Origin: Paeniglutamicibacter kerguelensis
GTDB lineage: Bacteria > Actinomycetota > Actinomycetes > Actinomycetales > Micrococcaceae
Reading direction: 5' to 3'
Length of the DNA stretch: 64,000 nt
Assembly (NCBI RefSeq): GCF_017876535.1
Contig: NZ_JAGIOF010000001.1
Coordinates: 124,001-188,000, forward strand
The position numbers were made by a program, and so were the translations under genes. The stretch's first letter is position 1. Every line of letters begins with the position of its first letter. Positions 53,021 through 61,840 of the stretch are shown here, in pieces. Under the pieces are notes generated by a model that was not told the DNA's origin, ran no database searches, and saw only the letters and a list, made by a program, of their open reading frames with translations.

Positions 53021-53509
53021 TCAAGCGGGCAGTGATCCGCCTACTGGTGGGGGTCCTCGCGTTCCCCGCGCTCGGCGTTCCCCGCGCTCGGCGTTGCCGG
53101 TCTTGGCCTTTTTGAGGACCCGGCTTCTTGCACTGAACCACAAAACTGCCACCGGGGCGGAACCGAGGACGATTCCCGATATGGGGGTAATGATTCCCAA
53201 GAGTGTGGGGTTGGCAAAAAACTGATCTAGGGACCCCAGGACCAAGGCAACACAGCAAGCAAGGGCAAACCACGATAAGCCAAGTGTGGCTAATCCTTTG
53301 ATCTCGTTTGGCTTGTTGCGTGGGAACTCGATGCTGAACTTTGCAACTCCAGCAGCCAACAACAAAAATATGAAGCTGATTACGGCGGATACAACTGGTG
53401 CCGTTACCCAACCCGCAACCTGGATCAGCACGTTGGGGCCCCAAATGATGGTTACCATCATGTCCCGTATCGAAGCGCTGTCCATTTTTTCTTTGGTTTG
53501 CCCCGGCAC
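53021..53509 (-). CDS. Hypothetical membrane protein
   Basis: 162 residues with about four membrane helices (VVSAVISFIFLLLAAGVAKF, LSWFALACCVALVLGSLD, LLGIITPISGIVLGSAPVAV) and a basic C-terminal tail. GTG 53509 has AAGGA upstream. The tail is encoded partly by a tandem 16-base duplication (53059-53090), so the natural C-terminus may differ. Family unknown. Confidence 0.68.
   Translation of the reverse strand: MPGQTKEKMDSASIRDMMVTIIWGPNVLIQVAGWVTAPVVSAVISFIFLLLAAGVAKFSIEFPRNKPNEIKGLATLGLSWFALACCVALVLGSLDQFFANPTLLGIITPISGIVLGSAPVAVLWFSARSRVLKKAKTGNAERGERRARGTRGPPPVGGSLPA
53059..53090. repeat. Tandem 16-base duplication
   Basis: GCGTTCCCCGCGCTCG occurs twice in succession inside the 3' end of the membrane-protein gene. 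Sixteen is not a multiple of three, so gain or loss of a unit changes the C-terminal reading frame. Confidence 0.85.
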
Positions 53510-53591
53510 CCTTGTTTCCTTCTGGTCCGTCGCGGAAGGGAGCGTTCTCTTCCCTGGAAGACAACATCATTTCCTTTTCTATTCACCATAC

Positions 53592-53638
53592 TGTCGTTTT
53601 CCGAAGACGACGTCACTGGTGTCCGAAGTCCTCTGCAC
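53592..53638 (+). repeat. Tn402/Tn5053-like two-unit terminal repeat, copy 4
   Basis: First unit 53592-53616 begins TGTCGTTTTCCGAAGACGAC and ends GTCAC (a TG/GT swap in CTGCAC); second unit 53622-53638 TCCGAAGTCCTCTGCAC. Confidence 0.7.
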
Positions 53639-53803
53639 TGCCTGGAAGTGTCCATAAGCGGAACCTTGAGTGGGACACTGCCGTTTGGTAGCGCCAGATT
53701 GGGTCTACTGCGGTCGTCATTTACTCGTCTGATTGTCAGAATCCATCCCATTTGTGAACTTAGCGAGAATGTTGCCCAGAACCTGATTGCTACGCTGGGT
53801 GCC

Positions 53804-54016
53804 ATGGCAACGATGTGGTGGAAGACCTTGGAAAGTTTTGAACGGGACCTTAAGTCTGCAAATGATTCGCGTGTCGAAAACATGCGCCAGTGGGCCAGCG
53901 ACAAAGAAGACGAAGCCGACTTGCCGGGAGCAGGTCGAAATCCAAAAGCCAGAAGGCATTTCAGGATGATGAGAGTTGCTGCAGAACAGGAACTGGGAAA
54001 TCGGGGCCAGCTATAG
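53804..54016 (+). CDS. Hypothetical small protein, 70 residues
   Basis: Charged helical protein (LESFERDLKSANDSRVENMR) with a basic C-terminus. No ribosome site is obvious before ATG 53804 and the frame is open further upstream, so it may be the end of a decayed longer gene. Family unknown. Confidence 0.4.
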   Translation: MATMWWKTLESFERDLKSANDSRVENMRQWASDKEDEADLPGAGRNPKARRHFRMMRVAAEQELGNRGQL

Positions 54017-54310
54017 ACGTCGGCGGCGAAGTGGTGCTTCTACGGTGTTTGTATCAGCAATGCTAAACCTAGAGTTTTGGCTCGGATATGGATTCAGAGT
54101 TACGCCCGGATCGGGAACGCTCTGCGGGACGCATATCAAGGGGTCTGCCACACGATGAGCATAACTAGCCGCTGGTTAAGTCCTCTCACGGGGCTTTGAC
54201 CTGCAATCTTTCCAGATGTCTTTGCGCTCCACACCAGGATCCTTCGGCAAGCCACATGCTCGAGAGAACTTGCCCCGGCTCGCTACAAAGGAGACCGGAT
54301 GATGAATGGC

Positions 54311-54712
54311 CTACCTCCTGATCTTGGTGAGCCTCCAGTCCGGGCCATATAACCGTGGTATCGGGATATACGGTCGCCGAAGAATGCGGCTTTTTTGTTC
54401 CGTTACAGGACCCCTCTGGATAATGAACCTCGAAATCTCGCGGAAGGTTTCCTGCGCAAATTCGATGGTCGCATCCAAGCCTTCAGGGACAGTCCGAATG
54501 TCGTAATACCGGTTGTCGTATAGAAGCTCAGGCGCCTCGCTTCCCAATACCAACGTAAAGACACCCAGATTCGCGCCTTCAAGGTCAACGCACACGCTAT
54601 GGCCGTGCATATACACGTGCCCCTCTACCCCTACAGGTAATTCCGGGATGATCCTCTCGACACTGTCCTTCAGACGCGCAAGATACCGTGAAGCTTTTTC
54701 ATTGTTTTTCAT
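54311..54712 (-). CDS. Hypothetical protein, 133 residues
   Basis: Soluble protein with GVEGHVYMHGHSVCVDLEGA and a C-terminal basic stretch. Size, isolation and position among other small orphan genes resemble immunity proteins left over from toxin loci, but no family was recognised. Confidence 0.6.
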   Translation of the reverse strand: MKNNEKASRYLARLKDSVERIIPELPVGVEGHVYMHGHSVCVDLEGANLGVFTLVLGSEAPELLYDNRYYDIRTVPEGLDATIEFAQETFREISRFIIQRGPVTEQKSRILRRPYIPIPRLYGPDWRLTKIRR

Positions 54713-54902
54713 TATGATCCGGCTCCACGTGACTTCCAGACAACATGGCGTTCTCCGTTGCCAAGGCCATGATTGCGCTCAACAAACATTTTTCGCTCGA
54801 TGTGTATGTGCCATTGGGTAATTTTACGTTCGAGGGGCGTGAATTCCTTCCGGTGCTGCTTATGTTGGAACGGAAGGATAACCCCTAACCCCATTGGCCT
54901 GT

Positions 54903-54948
54903 TGTCGTTTTCCCCTAAGTCGACTGCACAGTCCGAAGTCCTCGGCAC
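54903..54948 (+). repeat. Tn402/Tn5053-like two-unit terminal repeat, copy 5
   Basis: First unit 54903-54929 (TGTCGTTTTC, an irregular centre, then CGACTGCAC) and second unit 54932-54948 (TCCGAAGTCCTCGGCAC). Homology to copy 1 continues downstream (54950-54976, 23 of 27 bases identical). Confidence 0.7.
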
Positions 54949-55165
54949 AGCGATTGCGCGTCCGCAGGAGGAATGGTCAGTGGGACATCGGCATCGGGAT
55001 TCGCTGGCAACGATCGCGGCCGCATTTCCAGTGGAGCTCGATTGGGAGTCCCGTCCACTCCTGAACTGCGTTCGCCAGGCTTGCCCCTCCAGAAGGAACC
55101 GGACACGCTACGCTCGGAGCTGGCAAGACTTATGCCTGGCATGGACAGCAGAGGGAATGATTTCA

Positions 55166-55558
55166 ATGTGCAAAAGACTTTCTCCAGTGATTCTGTACGA
55201 ATCATGGAGCGAGGATCCTGAGGACGAGGATTACCTCCGCGAGAGGATTTATTCGGGGGGTACGTTTGGTACTTCGGGAACCGAATGGGCCACTGTTTAC
55301 GATCTCACCGTCAGGGAGACAAACCTCGGAGGATTCTCTGAGGAGATGGGGAACATCTTCTATGTCCGGGTTTGTTCCCCTGGTTTTGTGGATTCCGATG
55401 ACCGGTTCAAGGGTAAGTGGCGGGTGGAAAACGATAACTTCAATGATGGAGAAATCAGAAGGAAGATCGTTGACTACGTCGAGGGTACAAGGGGCATTTT
55501 CCTGCTCAAGGCCCCGGTGGAGGCTCTAGCCGCGGCGTTGTATTGCGAGGAGTTGTAA
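55166..55558 (+). CDS. Imm8-like hypothetical protein
   Basis: 130 residues. The central NIFYVRVCSPGFVDSD and following W-x-V-E-N region recall Imm8-type immunity proteins, which protect against polymorphic toxins, but the resemblance is by eye only. ATG 55166 has GAGGG about ten bases upstream; ATG 55157 is also possible. No toxin gene is adjacent. Confidence 0.5.
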   Translation: MCKRLSPVILYESWSEDPEDEDYLRERIYSGGTFGTSGTEWATVYDLTVRETNLGGFSEEMGNIFYVRVCSPGFVDSDDRFKGKWRVENDNFNDGEIRRKIVDYVEGTRGIFLLKAPVEALAAALYCEEL

Positions 55559-55711
55559 GCCCGAAACACCAGCACTCACGATGCCCACCGTTCCAGATGG
55601 GGAACCCTCACGGGGACAGCGCCCCGCGGGTACAAATTGCTCCGCTCTTCGGCGCAACCTCAATTTTGAGTTCGGAATGGGGGGTGGCAGATCTGGTTCA
55701 AAGCGGCCGAT

Positions 55712-56059
55712 TTACTTATGTCCGTTAGAGAAGCGGTCCTTAACCGACAGCCACCAAGAGGGGCCGGGGTCGCCTTTGCCGTCGAGCACGTCGAAGATGT
55801 AGAAGCCTTTCTCGGCAAACCACACGAGATCTACGGCCGGCAATGCGAGTTCGCCTTCCCACCCAGGAACGCCCACGTCCACGGATTCCATCTTCAACTC
55901 ACTAGTGCGTCTCTCCGCCTGGTCAATCATTCCGGGTCCGGCGACGCCAGCCGGGTTCTCCACTGCGTCCCAGAGGCGGTGCAGAATCGCGTAGCGACCT
56001 GCTTCGAGCGTGGGCAGGTCCTCCGACTCAATAAGCTCGTAATAGTACTTGTCGGTCAT
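55712..56059 (-). CDS. Hypothetical protein, 115 residues
   Basis: Soluble acidic protein (YYYELIESEDLPTLEAGRYA; FAEKGFYIFDVLDG). GGGG precedes ATG 56059 at six bases; a start at 56071 is possible. The composition and solitary context fit an orphan immunity-type protein; no family recognised. Confidence 0.55.
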   Translation of the reverse strand: MTDKYYYELIESEDLPTLEAGRYAILHRLWDAVENPAGVAGPGMIDQAERRTSELKMESVDVGVPGWEGELALPAVDLVWFAEKGFYIFDVLDGKGDPGPSWWLSVKDRFSNGHK

Positions 56060-56407
56060 CCTGAACCCCATCCTTGCTCTCGAACTAAATCCCGCGTGGC
56101 CTGAGCCTACGGCACGTTCACACCGTATACCGGTTCAACTTGGCCTCCCGCATTCCCACCCGCAAGAGGAACCTTGTACGGGACAGGGTTTGCGATCCTG
56201 GCAAACCCACCAGGCACCCGTCTGGCCCCGGGGCTTGGTGGGCATTTGGACCGCCATGAAAGAACTGGGCTAGCTTCGTCGAGCACCCATCAACCTCGAT
56301 GACGTTAACCGCATAGCCCATGACCGCACTGCTGAAGCAGCAAGGCACGCACGTGGCGACAGAACGAAGTCTCGGTCATCCGCCGTAGGCGTGGCTCCTT
56401 TCGATTG
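56060..56407. other. Gene-free stretch
   Basis: About 350 bases; no coding frame, palindrome or repeat copy seen. Confidence 0.45.
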
Positions 56408-56737
56408 CTACTTCAGGTGCATGGCTGATTCGATCAAATAGATCACTACTCGACCGAATTCCGAATTTGTCAGTTCACTGTATTCACTCACAACTGTTCC
56501 AGGCGCATTTGCCTTCCACCAGAAAATCACGTCGGCGCTATTGGACCCATGACCGGCAAGCATGGCGAGTAATTCGTCGATAAGCGAATAAGCGCTGACA
56601 CACGCATCGACAAATTCATCAGATAGATTCAGCTCGCGTTCAATTTTTCCGTCGAATAGGGTCGGGGGAAACATCATTGATTGAACCGATTCGAGCCGTT
56701 CGAACAAGAATTTCTTCTCAGATTCCGTCGTCTTCAA
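56408..56737 (-). CDS. Hypothetical protein, about 109 residues
   Basis: Helical soluble protein (NLSDEFVDACVSAYSLIDEL). The start is uncertain: TTG 56737 is the first plausible one after the regulator gene, and the frame is open upstream. AT-richer than its core-genome neighbours. Family unknown. Confidence 0.5.
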   Translation of the reverse strand: MKTTESEKKFLFERLESVQSMMFPPTLFDGKIERELNLSDEFVDACVSAYSLIDELLAMLAGHGSNSADVIFWWKANAPGTVVSEYSELTNSEFGRVVIYLIESAMHLK

Positions 56738-56796
56738 ACTCCCTTTTCTACCAGTGCGTATGCCAACGGCATACGTATCAAATTCTGTGGGGCCGG

Positions 56797-57102
56797 CTAG
56801 TTCGCCGTCTCGGTCATGGCGCGCAGGGCTGCGACATGGCCGACATACGCCTTCCGGCCTTCGACGGTCAGCGCGACCCTGACGTGGCTTCGGCCTGCCC
56901 TGGTGAACCGTTCGACGTAGGCGTACCCGGCGTCGGTCAACTGCTTGAGGTGCTTGCTCAGCACCGAATCCGCGACTCCAAGCGAATCGCGCAACTGGGC
57001 AAACTCCGCCCATTGCAGCGGGGCCAGGCTGGCGCAGATGCGCAGGCGAACCGGGGCGTGGATCAGCTCGTCGAACTTCGCCGGGTTAGACGGGGCGCTC
57101 AT
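56797..57102 (-). CDS. Winged-helix transcriptional regulator (HTH_34/ArsR-like), module B
   Basis: 101 residues: FDELIHAPVRLRICASLAPL, GVADSVLSKHLKQLTDAGYA and SHVRVALTVEGRKAYVGHVA form the winged helix. Close paralogue of the module A regulator. Its ATG lies inside the 3' end of the membrane gene (17-base overlap). The double operator before that gene is the expected target. Confidence 0.86.
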   Translation of the reverse strand: MSAPSNPAKFDELIHAPVRLRICASLAPLQWAEFAQLRDSLGVADSVLSKHLKQLTDAGYAYVERFTRAGRSHVRVALTVEGRKAYVGHVAALRAMTETAN

Positions 57103-57550
57103 TGGCGTCCTTCACGCGGTGGTTCACGGTGGCGGTGCGCATGCGGGACATGGAGAACCAGAGGATCCCAAACACGACGAGCCATTTGGCCACGACTTCC
57201 CACCAGGTCCCCGGCTCCCAAAAACGGCTGCATTGCGTGACCAGCAGCAGCAAGAGGAAATACAGGAAGTACGGCCCCGAGTGCCTCGTGACGGGGCGCG
57301 GCTTGGGCCGCTTCCGCATCACGAGGTAATACCAGATGCCCAGGGGGATGCCCAAGGTGAACAGGCCGAGGATCGCTGGCCAGGGAACCACGGTGCTCAG
57401 TGCCATGGCGGTCGCAACGAGTGCCACCAGTACGAGCATGAACCCGCGGGGCGCCTCCGTGGAGTCCACCATGGCGCTGGAAACGCCGTCGACCTCTGCG
57501 AGCATTGCCCGGGGGTCGAAATCCTCGGACCGCGGTTTTTCTTCAGTCAC
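57086..57550 (-). CDS. Membrane protein partner of the winged-helix regulator, module B
   Basis: 154 residues from GTG 57550. About 45 polar residues are followed by four membrane helices (FMLVLVALVATAMALSTVV; ILGLFTLGIPLGIWYYLVM; PYFLYFLLLLLVTQC; VVAKWLVVFGILWFSMS) and a C-terminal RVKDANERPV. The GTG start is chosen because the module A copy begins at the equivalent GTG-ACT and because an earlier ATG lies inside the operator. Unknown family; it may sense a membrane state and signal to the regulator. Confidence 0.82.
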   Translation of the reverse strand: MTEEKPRSEDFDPRAMLAEVDGVSSAMVDSTEAPRGFMLVLVALVATAMALSTVVPWPAILGLFTLGIPLGIWYYLVMRKRPKPRPVTRHSGPYFLYFLLLLLVTQCSRFWEPGTWWEVVAKWLVVFGILWFSMSRMRTATVNHRVKDANERPV

Positions 57551-57560
57551 GCCATTCTCA

Positions 57561-57600
57561 CTTTCCATTATGGAAAGTTTGCCTTTTCCATAACGGAAAG
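57561..57600 (-). promoter_or_regulatory. Double palindromic operator, module B
   Basis: CTTTCC-ATTAT-GGAAAG (57561-57577) and TTTTCC-ATAAC-GGAAAG (57584-57600), 23 bases centre to centre, ending 11 bases before the GTG of the membrane gene. Order, spacing and core bases match module A read in the gene direction. Confidence 0.8.
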
Positions 57601-57885
57601 TCAAGGAACGAGCGGCAAATCGACACGCCGTGCTTCCGGCGACAAACCTGACTGATCGCCCCGAAAGGGGTGTGCCATTTTGATGTTGGGAAAGTGTCCC
57701 GCAAGACGGTCCTCCGGCGGTGTGTGCGCCACTAAAAACCTACGATTCAGGAATCGGCCCGTTTTCGCGACGGCCGGATTCCCGTATACCCAGCCCGCAA
57801 AAATGCCTGGTGAAGGAGCGGCGGATTTTATCGGTCGACGCAACAAAATGACTAAACAGGGGCGTTTTTCCCTGTGTTATGGAGA

Positions 57886-59640
57886 CTACCCCACGGGCCT
57901 TGCCGGGGCATTGTGTTCGGCCCTGAAGCGTGCGGCCGGGGTGTCGTAGTCGAGGTTCTTTCTGGGCCGGGTGTTGAGCTCCCGCATCACGTGGTTGACG
58001 TGTCGGGTGCTGTGGACGGCCAGGTTGGTGCCCTTGGGAAAATACTGGCGGACCAGTCCGTTGAAGTTCTCGTTGGCGCCGCGTTGCCAGGGGCTGGATC
58101 GGTCGGCAAAGAACACTGGGACGCCGGTGGCCTCGGTGAGTGCCTCGTGGCTGGCCATTTCCACCCCCTGGTCCCAGGTCAGGGTGCGCTTCAGGGTTGA
58201 TGGCAGCACAGCGAACGCGCTGGTGATCGCGGCGTTGACGCTGGCGGCGGTATGGTCCCTGGGCAGGTTGACGATGATCCCGTACTGGGTCTTGCGTTCT
58301 CGCAGGGTCACCATGGCCGAAACGGACCCGACCCCGACGATGAGATCCCCTTCCCAGTGGCCTGCCTCCAGGCGGGTTTCAACCTCGGCCGGCCGCTGGT
58401 CGATCATTTTCATGTTGCGGATCCGCGAGCCTCGTCCCGTGCGGGTGCGCCAACGGGTCTTGCGGATCCTCCGGCCGGTGCGCAGCTTGGCGGCGTAGCG
58501 CTTGTGCAGGCCCTGGCCTTGAGGAAGCAGCAGCGACCGGTAGATCGTTTCGGGGCAGATCCGCAGGTCGTGGTCATCGGGGTAGGCCTTTTTCATCCAG
58601 CCGCTGATCTCGTCGGGGGACCAGCAACGGTTGAGTTTGCGTTGCACGAGCCCGCGCAGCCGGGGGTCGGCAACGAGCTTGTGGACCTTCGGACGGGATC
58701 GTTGCAGGCGGGCGTCGTGGTCGGCGGTGTGGGGCAGGTAGCGTCCATCTGCGTCCCGGTGGCGGTCCAGCTCGCGTTTGATGGTGGATGGCTGCCGTCC
58801 CAGCTCATAGGCGACCTCGCGCATTGAGCACCCCAGATCCAGCAGGTCGGCGATCTGCACCCGCTCCCGGATATCGAGGTAGCGGCCCGTTGGTGCGGGT
58901 CGGGGCTTCAGGGAGGGGATCTGATAGTTGTTGGCGCGCCGGAGTGACGTGCCTGTTCGTCTATGCATACCCAGAAGTCTGCATGCCTCGGCGTTGCTTT
59001 TGCCCTCGCGCATCAGCTGCCAGTAGGCCGTGTCCCGTTCGGCTCGTCGGGCTTGCGCGTCGGAAGCCGTCGAGTCCAGCACCGCATCCGCATGGCGGTT
59101 CGAGGACTGGACGGCGGCGTGTTGGGCCGCGGCGGCAGCATTCCTTTCCTTGGCCAGCCGGGCGAGCCGTTCGCGTTCAAGACCTTGGCATCGCCGGTCG
59201 GTCAGCCGCAGCAGTTCTTGGCACCGCTTCAGGGTCACCTTAGATTCCCGGAGCTTATCGAACCGGGCGTGGAGCCAGCGATACGCCGTTGAACGGCTCA
59301 TCCCGGCGGCTTCGGCGGCCTGGTCCACCCTGGTTCCGCGGCCAAAGGCTGCCCAGAATTTGGCTTCGTCCTCGACGCTCGCCTGCCGGTGGTGGCGGCC
59401 CGTGGCCACGACGGCAGCGGCCTCCCAGGCCGGGAGCCGGGAGGTCGTGAACCCGAGCGCTTCGGTGGCCTCGGCCGGGCTCAGGCCCTCGCCGCGGAAG
59501 CGGAGGTAGCTCTCGCGCAACCAGCGGTAGCCGACTTCCTTGTTGATTCCGGCCGCGCGGGCGGAGGGTTTGAGACCGTTTCCCTGCTTGATCGAGGCCA
59601 GAAACCGGATCCCTGTTGAGGAGGAAGAACTCAGGTACAT
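57886..59640 (-). mobile_element. IS30-family transposase (long N-terminal form)
   Basis: 584-residue transposase from ATG 59640. The N-terminal 250 residues contain several helix-turn-helix-like segments (DQAAEAAGMSRSTAYRWLHA) and a coiled-coil-like part. The IS30 HTH (MREVAYELGRQPSTIKRELD) is followed by the DDE catalytic core: HWEGDLIVG, TWDQGVEM and GANENFNG. The frame is complete, so the element may be active. I could not identify the terminal inverted repeats, which should lie near 57850-57885 and 59680-59750. It separates the accessory region from the sarcosine oxidase operon. Confidence 0.9.
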
Positions 59641-60037
59641 GATCGAATCACCTTGGAATAGGTGTTGCTTCGATCGGCAGAATCTCGCGAGCCCTATACG
59701 GTACACATAAAACCCTCATCGGAATGCTCTACGGATACACACGTGAATCCGCCAACGTCCTCGACTTCACCGCCCAAAAAAATGGTGGTTGCCCTTGGAA
59801 GGACGTTGGATAAGGCCTTCGTAGATCAAGACCCCACCGGTGCTGACACGGCACCGCCAGGCTCAAGCGAGTCGATGGCATTGCCGCGTGGATCAGGTTC
59901 TCCACGGTTGGGTCCGGCGAAATCGTGCCCACGACGGCACTGGCCATGGACTGGTGGCGATCCAGGTGTTTGCCGGGCTCGGTGTTCTCCGGTTGCTCGC
60001 CAGCGTCGTTTTCCGCGTGGCTGGCACGGCTAAACGG
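59641..60037. other. Intergenic stretch containing the right end of the IS30 element
   Basis: About 400 bases between the transposase start and the purU terminator; no gene found. The element's right terminal repeat should be here but was not resolved by eye. Confidence 0.45.
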
Positions 60038-60079
60038 GATCGGTCCCGCATTTCCCTTTAGGGGAGTACGGGACCGATC
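60038..60079 (-). terminator. Terminator of the sarcosine oxidase-purU operon
   Basis: 11-bp stem GATCGGTCCCG/CGGGACCGATC (60038-60048 and 60069-60079) with a 20-base interior that can pair partly, located 21 bases after the purU stop. Confidence 0.75.
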
Positions 60080-60099
60080 TCTCTTAAAGAATGACGCTT

Positions 60100-60966
60100 C
60101 TAGCGGAGCACCACGGTGCGGTTGCCGTAGAGGAAGACGCGACCCTCGCAGTGCCACTTGACCGCGTTGGACAACGCCTTGCATTCGGTGTCGCGGCCGG
60201 CGGCCACCAGGTCCTCGGGGGAGTAGGTGTGGTCGACGTCCTGGACCTGCTGGGAGATGATCGGCCCCTCGTCGAGCTCGGCGTTGACGTAGTGCGCCGT
60301 GGCGCCCACGGTCTTGACCCCGCGGTCCCAGGCCTGGTGGTAGGGCTTGGCACCCTTGAAGCTGGGCAGGAACGAGTGGTGGATGTTGATGGTCATCCCC
60401 GAGAGCTTGCGACTGAGCTCGTCGCTGAGCACCTGCATGTAGCGGGCCAGGACCACGAGTTCCACGTCGTACTCGTCGATCAGTTCCAGCAGCCTGGCCT
60501 CGGCGGCCGGCTTGGTGTCCGGGGTGACCGGCACGTGGTAAAACGGGATGTTGTGCCACTCCACCAGCGCCTCGTGGTCCCGGTGGTTGGAGACCACGGC
60601 GACGATGTCGATGGGCAGTTCGCCCAGCCGGGCCCGGTGCAGAAGGTCGTTGAGGCAGTGGTCGAACTTGGAAACCATGATCAGCACCCGGCGCTTGGTG
60701 CCCTTCGGATCCAGCGTCCACTCCGCGTTCAGTTGCTTGGCGATCGGCTCGAATTCCGTGCGCATGGTCTCCGTGAGTCCCGGGGTATCGGCACCCGCCA
60801 CGTCGATGCGCATGAAGAACTGGCCGGCCCGGCGATCGCCGAATTGCTTGAGTTCCACGATGTCGCGGCCCTGCTCCAGCAGGAATCCGGTGACCGCGTG
60901 CACGATGCCCGGGCGTTCGGGGCAGGCAATGGTCAGGACATGTTCAACTTCGGAATTCGTATCCAT
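60100..60966 (-). CDS. purU: Formyltetrahydrofolate deformylase
   Basis: 288 residues: N-terminal ACT domain (LTIACPERPGIVHAVTGFLL, residues about 8-90) and a C-terminal formyltransferase-fold domain with the catalytic NIHHSFLPSFKGAKPYHQA and GATAHYVNAELDEGPI. It releases formate from 10-formyltetrahydrofolate, recycling folate loaded with one-carbon units by sarcosine oxidase. It follows soxA-soxG in the same direction, the order known from Arthrobacter operons. Confidence 0.95.
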   Translation of the reverse strand: MDTNSEVEHVLTIACPERPGIVHAVTGFLLEQGRDIVELKQFGDRRAGQFFMRIDVAGADTPGLTETMRTEFEPIAKQLNAEWTLDPKGTKRRVLIMVSKFDHCLNDLLHRARLGELPIDIVAVVSNHRDHEALVEWHNIPFYHVPVTPDTKPAAEARLLELIDEYDVELVVLARYMQVLSDELSRKLSGMTINIHHSFLPSFKGAKPYHQAWDRGVKTVGATAHYVNAELDEGPIISQQVQDVDHTYSPEDLVAAGRDTECKALSNAVKWHCEGRVFLYGNRTVVLR

Positions 60967-61147
60967 CTCAACACTTTCTTACGTTCACGGCGGGTTGCGC
61001 CGCGCAAGTTTCCTTGTACTTGGTTCTCATGCAGGCCTTGTTGGCCGCATGGTTTCCATGGGCTCATGCAGTGACACCTTATGTCCGCCGTTGCCCTGCG
61101 AACAAAGGCTCGCCGCGCTGGCCGCTCCCGCTGCGGCAAAAGCATTG

Positions 61148-61178
61148 CGGCGGGCGACCCGGGTGGGGTCGCCCGCCG
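61148..61178 (-). terminator. Hairpin between soxG and purU
   Basis: Perfect 13-bp stem CGGCGGGCGACCC/GGGTCGCCCGCCG with a 5-base loop, 45 bases after the soxG stop. It could terminate or attenuate the sox transcript before purU. Confidence 0.65.
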
Positions 61179-61222
61179 GGCGGCGAATTGCCGGAAAAGC
61201 TCGTTCGGCCGGCCCAGTGCAG

Positions 61223-61840
61223 CTAGTCGATCTGCGGGGAAGCGAACTCCGTCATGGCGTCGAGCAACCAACGTGCCGTGTAGTCGGCGAAGGAAGCCCT
61301 CGGCAGCAGCCGGTAGGTGCTCTCGTCGGTCTTCCACAGCAGCACCGGCACCAGTCCCAGCGCCGCGGAGATCGCGGTGCCGGCGGCAAAGCTGCGCGGG
61401 TGCAGGTCCGCCGGGCACCCCTTCTCCAGCACCGCGCGGGCGCTGGGCCCGGAGAGTTCTAGGATGGTGCGGTTCGCGGAGAGGTCAACGACCTGCCCGG
61501 CCTCGTTCCCCAGTGCCTCCACCAGCTCGGCGGCAAGGTTGCCGGCCTCGGGTGACACCACCAGGAACTCGTCAGGTCCCTGCCAGAGCACAGCGGTTCC
61601 GGCCGCGTCGCCGGCCACCTTGCCCACGGATTCCGGCAGGCCGACGCCGGTGGCCTTGGCCAGGGCGGAGTGGGCCGCGGAGCCCGGTTCGGCGCGCAGC
61701 CCCACCTGGGTGGTGAAGGCGATTTCGCGCAATTGGACCCCCCGTGCGCCCTGGACGGATCCCCGGACCAAGGCCTCCCCAAGGTGGGACAGCGGGCTGC
61801 GGCGCAGTGTGGAAATGTCGGTCAATACCTGCTCAGCCAT
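61223..61840 (-). CDS. soxG: Sarcosine oxidase gamma subunit
   Basis: 205 residues of the GcvT-like SoxG family ([59 protein letters not shown] C-terminal part). It is a structural subunit of heterotetrameric sarcosine oxidase, which converts sarcosine to glycine and 5,10-methylene-THF plus hydrogen peroxide. ATG 61840 has AAGGGAG upstream and overlaps the soxA stop by eight bases. Confidence 0.92.
   Translation of the reverse strand: MAEQVLTDISTLRRSPLSHLGEALVRGSVQGARGVQLREIAFTTQVGLRAEPGSAAHSALAKATGVGLPESVGKVAGDAAGTAVLWQGPDEFLVVSPEAGNLAAELVEALGNEAGQVVDLSANRTILELSGPSARAVLEKGCPADLHPRSFAAGTAISAALGLVPVLLWKTDESTYRLLPRASFADYTARWLLDAMTEFASPQID

Noticed and set aside
41675..54948. Integron gene-cassette array or attC sites
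   Set aside because: The repeats resemble Tn402-type ends, not attC palindromes. No integrase gene and no R/L box structure was seen.
60004..60030. A possible sixth transposon-end-like repeat (GTCGTTTTCC then CTGGCAC)
   Set aside because: Only the first ten bases and the last few agree, with no second unit; chance match next to a terminator is likely.
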